Positions 14,943 to 19,124 of a stretch of 19,124 nt of DNA are shown piece by piece. This DNA is from Hungateiclostridiaceae bacterium UBA3934 (lineage in GTDB: Bacteria; Bacillota; Clostridia; Acetivibrionales; DTU013): assembly GCA_002385815.1 (NCBI GenBank), contig DGEE01000099.1, positions 5,359-24,482 of the forward strand, read 5' to 3'. The notes under the pieces are model-generated. The model was not told the origin of the DNA, did not search any database, and worked only from the letters and a program-made list of their open reading frames with translations. The position numbers were made by a program, and so were the translations under genes. The number at the start of each line of letters is the position of its first letter. The stretch's first letter is position 1.

Positions 14943-15422
14943 TCATTCACTGAGATAGCTGTTTACGATCGATTCTACATCGACCTCTTCAGAATCTTCT
15001 GCGAGTATCAGTTCACTGATCAATATCTGCTTTGCGCTGTTGAGCATTTTCTTCTCGCCGGTCGAAAGCCCCTTTTCCTTGTCCCTTTTCATAAGGATTC
15101 TGACAACGTCCGCGACTTCATAAATATTACCGCTTCTGATCTTCGACATATTCTCACGATATCGCTTGTTCCAGTTGTTGGTGACATTCACCTCGTGATC
15201 CTGGAGTATCTCGTACACCTTGCATACATCACAGCTGTCGATCACTTCCCTGATCCCGATGTCCTGGACGTTCTGCGTGGGTATCATCACCTTCATGTCA
15301 CCCAGGGGCATCCTCAAAACGTAGTAATTTTGCCTATGCCCCAAAATCTCCCTCTCCTCGATGGACTCGATCACTCCTGCTCCATGCATGGGGTAAACAA
15401 CCTTATCACCGACACTAAACAT
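14943..15422 (-). CDS. carD: CarD/CdnL-family transcription regulator
   Basis: This 159-residue protein of the CarD_CdnL_TRCF family begins with the Tudor-like RNA-polymerase-interacting domain (MFSVGDKVVYPMHGAGVIES and YYVLRMPLGDMKVMIP, about 1-60) and continues with a helical C-terminal DNA-binding domain (WNKRYRENMSKIRSGN, VVRILMKRDKEKGLSTGEK). In actinobacteria and myxobacteria such proteins bind RNA polymerase beta and stabilise open promoter complexes. GGAGG lies 7 bases before the ATG. A strong promoter lies at 15599-15627 with a palindrome just past the start site, so its expression may be regulated in a leader of about 170 bases. Confidence 0.95.
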   Translation of the reverse strand: MFSVGDKVVYPMHGAGVIESIEEREILGHRQNYYVLRMPLGDMKVMIPTQNVQDIGIREVIDSCDVCKVYEILQDHEVNVTNNWNKRYRENMSKIRSGNIYEVADVVRILMKRDKEKGLSTGEKKMLNSAKQILISELILAEDSEEVDVESIVNSYLSE

Positions 15423-15443
15423 AACAAATCCTCCAAATGAAAT

Positions 15444-15469
15444 AAAAAAATATCACTTTCATCTGTGAT
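15444..15469 (-). other. Small AT-rich hairpin in the carD leader
   Basis: On the minus strand ATCAC and GTGAT (8-base loop) are followed by A and a run of seven T residues, about 30 bases before the carD start. The 5-bp stem is too weak to be a confident terminator. It could attenuate or mark a translation-control structure. Confidence 0.3.
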
Positions 15470-15567
15470 TTGTCTTTTGTTTGAATCGTTCGGCGAATAA
15501 ACATCAAGCTTTATCGTCAACGATCAATGAAATTTTGTCGCTTCCAGTTTGTTGCAATATAGGAAGT

Positions 15568-15582
15568 TACTGAAAATCAGTA
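15568..15582. promoter_or_regulatory. Candidate operator TACTGA-AAA-TCAGTA
   Basis: This perfect 6-bp inverted repeat with a 3-base centre starts about 10 bases downstream of the predicted carD transcription start. That position would let a bound dimer block carD transcription. The regulator is unknown. Confidence 0.4.
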
Positions 15583-15598
15583 CCAGCCCACAACATAA

Positions 15599-15627
15599 AG
15601 TATACTACAATTGCGGTTTATTGTCAA
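15599..15627 (-). promoter_or_regulatory. Sigma-A promoter for carD and PIN/TRAM gene
   Basis: On the minus strand TTGACA (15622-15627) and TATACT (15599-15604) are separated by 17 bases. This is one mismatch from full consensus. Transcription would start near 15592. Confidence 0.75.
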
Positions 15628-15742
15628 AGCATATGGCAAGCGGCTCTATACCGACATCTGAGGCTCCTTATTTCCCCAAACCGGATCGGAAGGGTACCAT
15701 AACATTCCATTCGCCAAAGCCGGACGCAAAAACACATCGGCA

Positions 15743-15772
15743 TTGACAAGAAGTTGTCCAAACATCTATAAT
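15743..15772 (+). promoter_or_regulatory. Sigma-A promoter for the 131-residue gene
   Basis: TTGACA (15743-15748) and TATAAT (15767-15772) are separated by 18 bases. Transcription would start near 15779, about 124 bases before the ATG. The leader contains an 8-bp inverted repeat AAATACAT/ATGTATTT at 15825-15855. The promoter is divergent to that of carD; 15628-15742 between them shows no gene. Confidence 0.75.
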
Positions 15773-15902
15773 TAAACCATGCTGATACATTTTTAACTAT
15801 TCGGTTCCAATATATAGTGGACTTAAATACATGAAAATTACCTGTTTATGTATTTTATTGTCACTATGTACAGGAACGAACGCATCAGGAGAGTGAACTG
15901 CT

Positions 15903-16298
15903 ATGAAGGATATGCTCATTGACGATTTTCAGTACACAGTACAGGAGCTGATTTTCAGGAACAAAAGCATCATTGATTCGATCACAAAATACCAGGACTC
16001 TAATGCCAGGGTAAACCGGGCAATAGTAAAAGCAGTGACGCAATGCGGATGCATCAGGATAAATGCAAAGAAGCAGGAAGTGCCCGAAGACAGCACTCTT
16101 GAGGAGATCCGCAATGCAATGGACACACATCTTGAAGGAAAACTGTGTGAAAGCTGCAGAGATCAAATCGAAAAAGAATTCGGCAAAAACCTCTACTACA
16201 TTGCATCACTTTGCAACACCCTTGATTTGAATCTGTATGATGTCATCATCAAGGAACAGGAAAGGGTAAAAATGCTCGGTAAATTCAATCTTGAATGA
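15903..16298 (+). CDS. Small cysteine-containing protein, unknown function
   Basis: This is a 131-residue soluble, mostly helical protein. Four cysteines form two pairs, C48-G-C50 (TQCGCIRI) and C82-x2-C85 (LCESCRDQIEKEFG), which could bind a metal. The tail (NLYYIASLCNTLDLNLYDVIIKEQERV) resembles the last helices of MazG-like proteins, though no MazG acidic metal site is visible. I recall similar uncharacterised proteins in Clostridia but cannot name a family. The gene has a near-perfect promoter, GGAGAG about 9-10 bases before the ATG, and a convergent hairpin after its end, so it is a genuine independent unit. It sits exactly where disA would be expected relative to radA in Bacillus, but on the opposite strand; it shows no DisA resemblance. 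Confidence 0.8.
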   Translation: MKDMLIDDFQYTVQELIFRNKSIIDSITKYQDSNARVNRAIVKAVTQCGCIRINAKKQEVPEDSTLEEIRNAMDTHLEGKLCESCRDQIEKEFGKNLYYIASLCNTLDLNLYDVIIKEQERVKMLGKFNLE

Positions 16299-16325
16299 TG
16301 CCTGTGCAAGCCTTGTATTCCCCCG

Positions 16326-16353
16326 GCCAGATGGAGTTCACGTTCCATCTGGC
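16326..16353. terminator. Hairpin between convergent genes (radA side)
   Basis: GCCAGATGGA and TCCATCTGGC form a perfect 10-bp stem around an 8-base loop, midway between the plus-strand 131-residue gene and radA. The T-tract is poor (TTAATGTT on the plus strand, none on the minus). It probably acts as a weak bidirectional terminator. Confidence 0.55.
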
Positions 16354-16373
16354 TTAATGTTGCCAGAAAGTGT

Positions 16374-17744
16374 TTAGGCGCTTTCAAATATTATCTCCAG
16401 TGCTTCCTGGATATTGGAAACGGCGATAATGCCAAACTGTCCTCTGTTCTTCATCTGTCCGGCCAGCTTCATATTGCCTTCAGGTATTATGATTTTTCTG
16501 AACCCGAGCCTCATGGCCTCTGATATCCTCTTCTCTACTTGACTGACAGCCCTCACCTCGCCTGTGAGGCCCACTTCTCCGGTCAGTACACAACCGGCAT
16601 CAACGGGCATGTTTTTGAAGCTGGATGCAACAGCTGCTGCGATCCCGAGATCACAGGCCGGTTCATCCAGCTTGATGCCTCCCACCACATTTACATATGC
16701 GTCATAATTGTAAAGCTGCAATCCCACTCTCTTTTCCAGCACCGCCATGAGCATGGTCAGCCTGTTGTAATCCAGACCTGTGGCCATTCTTCTGGGTACG
16801 CCGAAATTCGTAGGGCAGACAAGTGACTGTATTTCTATGAGCATAGGCCTGGTCCCTTCAAGACTCGAGACGACTACGGAACCCGGCACATTTTCCTGCC
16901 TTCCCGAGAGCATCATCTCGGATGGATTAGATATCTCAGCCAGACCTGTATCCCTCATCTCAAACACGCCGATCTCATTGGTCGAGCCGAACCTGTTCTT
17001 TACAGTGCGCAAAATCCTGTAGCTAAGATGCCTGTCGCCTTCAAAATACAGGACAGTGTCAACCATATGCTCCAGCACCCTCGGGCCGGCAATGGCCCCC
17101 TCCTTTGTCACATGCCCGACAATAATGACGGTGATGCCAGTGCTCTTTGCCATCTTCATCAACGCAGCTGTTACTTCTCTGACCTGGCTGACGCTGCCCG
17201 GCGCTGAGCTTATGGTGTCTGTGTATATGGTCTGTATGGAGTCGATGATAACCAGTCCGGGTTTCTCTGCTAATATCATTGCCGATATAGCTTCAAAGTT
17301 GGATGCTGAAACTATGAACAGATCGCGTCTCTTTACATTTAGTCTGTCAGCCCTCAGTTTGATCTGGCTGGCTGACTCTTCGCCGGATATGTACAATATG
17401 CCGGCATCTGTTTTCAGAGTATCGCATATTTGCAGGAGCAGCGTGGACTTTCCTATGCCGGGGTCGCCTCCGACCAGTATCAGTGATCCTCTGACAACGC
17501 CGCCGCCCAGTACGCGGTCAAACTCCTTCATCCCTGTATGGCTTCGCTGCTCGCTGTCAGTTTTTATCTCCTCCAGGCTGACCGGCTTTGACTGGGCCGG
17601 CTGCCATGCTGAAGCGTGGGTGTTTGATTCCTGCCGTTCTTCAGCGAATGTATTCCATTTTGAGCATGCCGGGCATTTGCCCAGCCAGCCAGATGACTCA
17701 TACCCGCATTCCTGGCATATGAAGACAGTCTTGTTCTTCGCCAT
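16374..17744 (-). CDS. radA: DNA repair protein RadA
   Basis: This 456-residue RecA-like branch-migration protein of recombinational repair has the full RadA layout. An N-terminal zinc finger has C10-x2-C13 and C24-x2-C27. Walker A is GGDPGIGKST (92-101) and Walker B is LVIIDSIQ (164-171). The RadA-specific KNRFG motif is at 249-253. A C-terminal Lon-protease-like domain includes YDAYVNVVGGIKLDEPACDLG. The ATG at 17742-17744 has GGAGGATAGG upstream. In Bacillus subtilis radA is flanked by clpC and disA; here it is flanked by a GH15 gene and a small convergent gene, so the usual stress-operon context is lost. Confidence 0.98.
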   Translation of the reverse strand: MAKNKTVFICQECGYESSGWLGKCPACSKWNTFAEERQESNTHASAWQPAQSKPVSLEEIKTDSEQRSHTGMKEFDRVLGGGVVRGSLILVGGDPGIGKSTLLLQICDTLKTDAGILYISGEESASQIKLRADRLNVKRRDLFIVSASNFEAISAMILAEKPGLVIIDSIQTIYTDTISSAPGSVSQVREVTAALMKMAKSTGITVIIVGHVTKEGAIAGPRVLEHMVDTVLYFEGDRHLSYRILRTVKNRFGSTNEIGVFEMRDTGLAEISNPSEMMLSGRQENVPGSVVVSSLEGTRPMLIEIQSLVCPTNFGVPRRMATGLDYNRLTMLMAVLEKRVGLQLYNYDAYVNVVGGIKLDEPACDLGIAAAVASSFKNMPVDAGCVLTGEVGLTGEVRAVSQVEKRISEAMRLGFRKIIIPEGNMKLAGQMKNRGQFGIIAVSNIQEALEIIFESA

Positions 17745-17797
17745 GACTGTACCTATCCTCCGGTCGTCGAAATATTGTAAAGCTGCAATAAATCCTC

Positions 17798-17917
17798 TCA
17801 GTCAATCATCCAAATATACGGATCCACCTTCTGACCCGAGCATATCAGCGGATACTGCAGTACATCATTTACCCGCTCCCGGTCAGCATCCGCCAGTATT
17901 GATGCATTTGTTCTGAT
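17798..17917 (-). CDS. Possible 39-residue peptide with non-standard start
   Basis: In the 192-bp gap between the GH15 gene and radA, a perfect AGGAGG on the minus strand is followed after 5-6 bases by an in-frame ATC (17915-17917) and 38 further codons ending at TGA 17798-17800. The frame reads RTNASILADADRERVNDVL near the start and ends DPYIWMID, a composition like a real soluble protein. No ATG, GTG or TTG lies in range of the ribosome site in this frame. An ATG 15 bases after it in another frame gives only 12 codons. It may be a real small gene with a rare start, a decayed gene, or chance. Confidence 0.25.
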   Translation of the reverse strand: MRTNASILADADRERVNDVLQYPLICSGQKVDPYIWMID

Positions 17918-17936
17918 GCTATCCTCCTGTCTCCGG

Positions 17937-19124
17937 TCACTGCTGATGCAGTTCACCTGCCTCAAGCAGTTTGTCAAGCACCAGGACAAACATCGCATGG
18001 GACCAGGTAAGCGGTATTACCCAGGCGGGTCTGCCCGTATGCTTGTCTATCTGCTCTGGCAAAAGGCCCTGTTCTGTAGTTCCTCTGATCGCCCACCAGA
18101 AATACTCTCTGGCTTTTGCAAATTCCCGTCTCTCGATATTGTACAGAGCCGCCCATAATGTGGTCAGTATCCACGGATTCCCGCCGATATAGTTGTCATA
18201 TTCATATCGCATAAGGCCGCCTGTGCCGTTTACCACCAACTGTTTTTCCAAAATATCGGCTGTAGAAGTCATGTGAGCATCATTGGCAGAGTATATGCCG
18301 AAGGGCACACTCAGTCCGAGTAGACTGATATCAAGCGTTCCGTCCTCCATGGTATAATCCCTGGTGATGCTTTTATCATTGGTCTTCAGCCAGATCTTCC
18401 TGTCAGTATGCTCCTCGCCCCAGCCGTTGAGCTTTACGCGTATGCTTCTTATGAACCTGTTCCATTCAGGCTTCCAGAAGTTCCTGAAAATTGCCTCCCT
18501 CAGCCTTCCTGCGTGCTCACGCCATTTCTCCGCCAGCTCCCGGGATTCACCGAGCAATTCAGCTATTTGGGCACCTGCTTCGATCCCCGCACATACTGCA
18601 GCACTGGAATATGCATGCTCGCCCAGCCGCTCCTCCCACAGATCGAAGCTCAGCCAGGGCAGGCCTGTCTCGTTATCTGTGAACTTTATCAGGAATTCTA
18701 CGCCTTTTTTGACGCAAGGCCAGAGCCGGGCGAGGAAGTTCATGTTTTTTGTCACTTTATAATGCTGGAAAATACCCCATATTATCGAACCGCCTTCGTC
18801 GATCTGCAAACCCCACGAAGGAGCCAGATTTCCGTCCATATAAAAGCGCTGCTGCCAGCTGCCGTCATCGTCCTGGACATTGGCTGCCCAGTAATAGAAG
18901 CCTTCGGCTGCATCCGTCATTCCGCAGCAGTCGAGCGCCGATGTAATAAAGGCTGCATCACGGCCCCAACAATATGCATATCTGCCGCATCTGGTGAATT
19001 GCTCGTCCACCTCAGGCGCTGCCATAAGGCCTCCGGTCCTTTTGTTCGTCATAAGGGCAAATACCAGCAGCGACCTTTTATACAGCCGGTCGATTTCAGG
19101 GATCCCGGTATTTATCTGTCTGGC
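17937..19124 (-). CDS. GH15 glucoamylase-type glycosidase, 5'-truncated
   Basis: The frame is open to the right window edge, so the N-terminus is missing; 395 codons are visible. An internal ATG at 19050-19052 is not the start, because the upstream codons (RLYKRSLLVFAL) continue the family pattern. Catalytic-domain features of glycoside hydrolase family 15 are present: GRYAYCWGRDAAFITSAL, the putative general acid in LWEERLGEHAYSS, and the putative base in GLLPEQID, followed by WVIPLTWSHAMFV. Members hydrolyse terminal alpha-glucosides of starch, dextran or trehalose; the substrate is not decided by this fragment. No signal peptide can be judged. It ends 192 bases before radA on the same strand. 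Confidence 0.9.
   Translation of the reverse strand, partial: ARQINTGIPEIDRLYKRSLLVFALMTNKRTGGLMAAPEVDEQFTRCGRYAYCWGRDAAFITSALDCCGMTDAAEGFYYWAANVQDDDGSWQQRFYMDGNLAPSWGLQIDEGGSIIWGIFQHYKVTKNMNFLARLWPCVKKGVEFLIKFTDNETGLPWLSFDLWEERLGEHAYSSAAVCAGIEAGAQIAELLGESRELAEKWREHAGRLREAIFRNFWKPEWNRFIRSIRVKLNGWGEEHTDRKIWLKTNDKSITRDYTMEDGTLDISLLGLSVPFGIYSANDAHMTSTADILEKQLVVNGTGGLMRYEYDNYIGGNPWILTTLWAALYNIERREFAKAREYFWWAIRGTTEQGLLPEQIDKHTGRPAWVIPLTWSHAMFVLVLDKLLEAGELHQQ

Noticed and set aside
17056..17916. Plus-strand 286-codon frame
   Set aside because: Antisense to radA, whose motifs are complete; a shadow frame.

Overview
The window looks like a chromosomal segment of a Clostridia-type Firmicute, perhaps near the Acetivibrio/Ruminiclostridium group (inference from gene content, strong AGGAGG-type ribosome sites, TTGACA/TATAAT promoters and a proline T-box). 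The right half is a rearranged version of the conserved Firmicute block radA-disA-yacL-ispD-ispF. Here it holds radA, a carD-type regulator, a YacL-type PIN/TRAM protein, ispD, a NatA/NatB-type ABC exporter, a divergent IspF-like gene and proS. No disA is present between radA and the PIN/TRAM gene. Almost everything is on the minus strand; the two plus-strand genes are the ispF-like gene and a small cysteine-containing gene next to radA.

Layout from left to right: 1-320 is non-coding and holds four copies of a GAGAACTGTCCCC repeat. A polytopic membrane protein (320-1183) and the RNA-binding protein Tex (1334-3487) follow. Next is a translationally overlapping pair, a NagD/AraL-type HAD phosphatase and an AraM-type glycerol-1-phosphate dehydrogenase (3729-5685). 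From 5781 to 6430 lies a repeat island: eight forward copies of GGGGACAGTTCTC-like repeats, a 320-bp unexplained core, then three copies in the opposite orientation. After that come a 45-residue basic protein, a secreted SH3b-CAP protein (7078-7848), and proS (8004-9443) under a T-box leader with its own promoter and terminator. The divergent ispF-like gene starts from a perfect consensus promoter at 9895-9923. The ispD-natA-natB operon converges on it. Then come the PIN/TRAM gene and carD (promoter at 15599-15627), a divergently transcribed 131-residue protein, radA, and a 5'-truncated GH15 glucoamylase-type enzyme running off the right edge.

Functional themes: isoprenoid precursor synthesis (IspD, possibly IspF), DNA repair and RNA handling (RadA, Tex, PIN/TRAM), RNA-polymerase-associated regulation (CarD), proline tRNA charging under T-box control, and a small phosphate-metabolism pair (AraM with a HAD phosphatase) known in another arrangement from the Bacillus arabinose operon.

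The items most worth a second look are the inverted repeat island with its orphan plus-strand terminator, the IspF-like protein that keeps its zinc site but lacks several conserved residues, the atypical T-box leader, the missing disA, and the small Cys-rich protein between divergent promoters.
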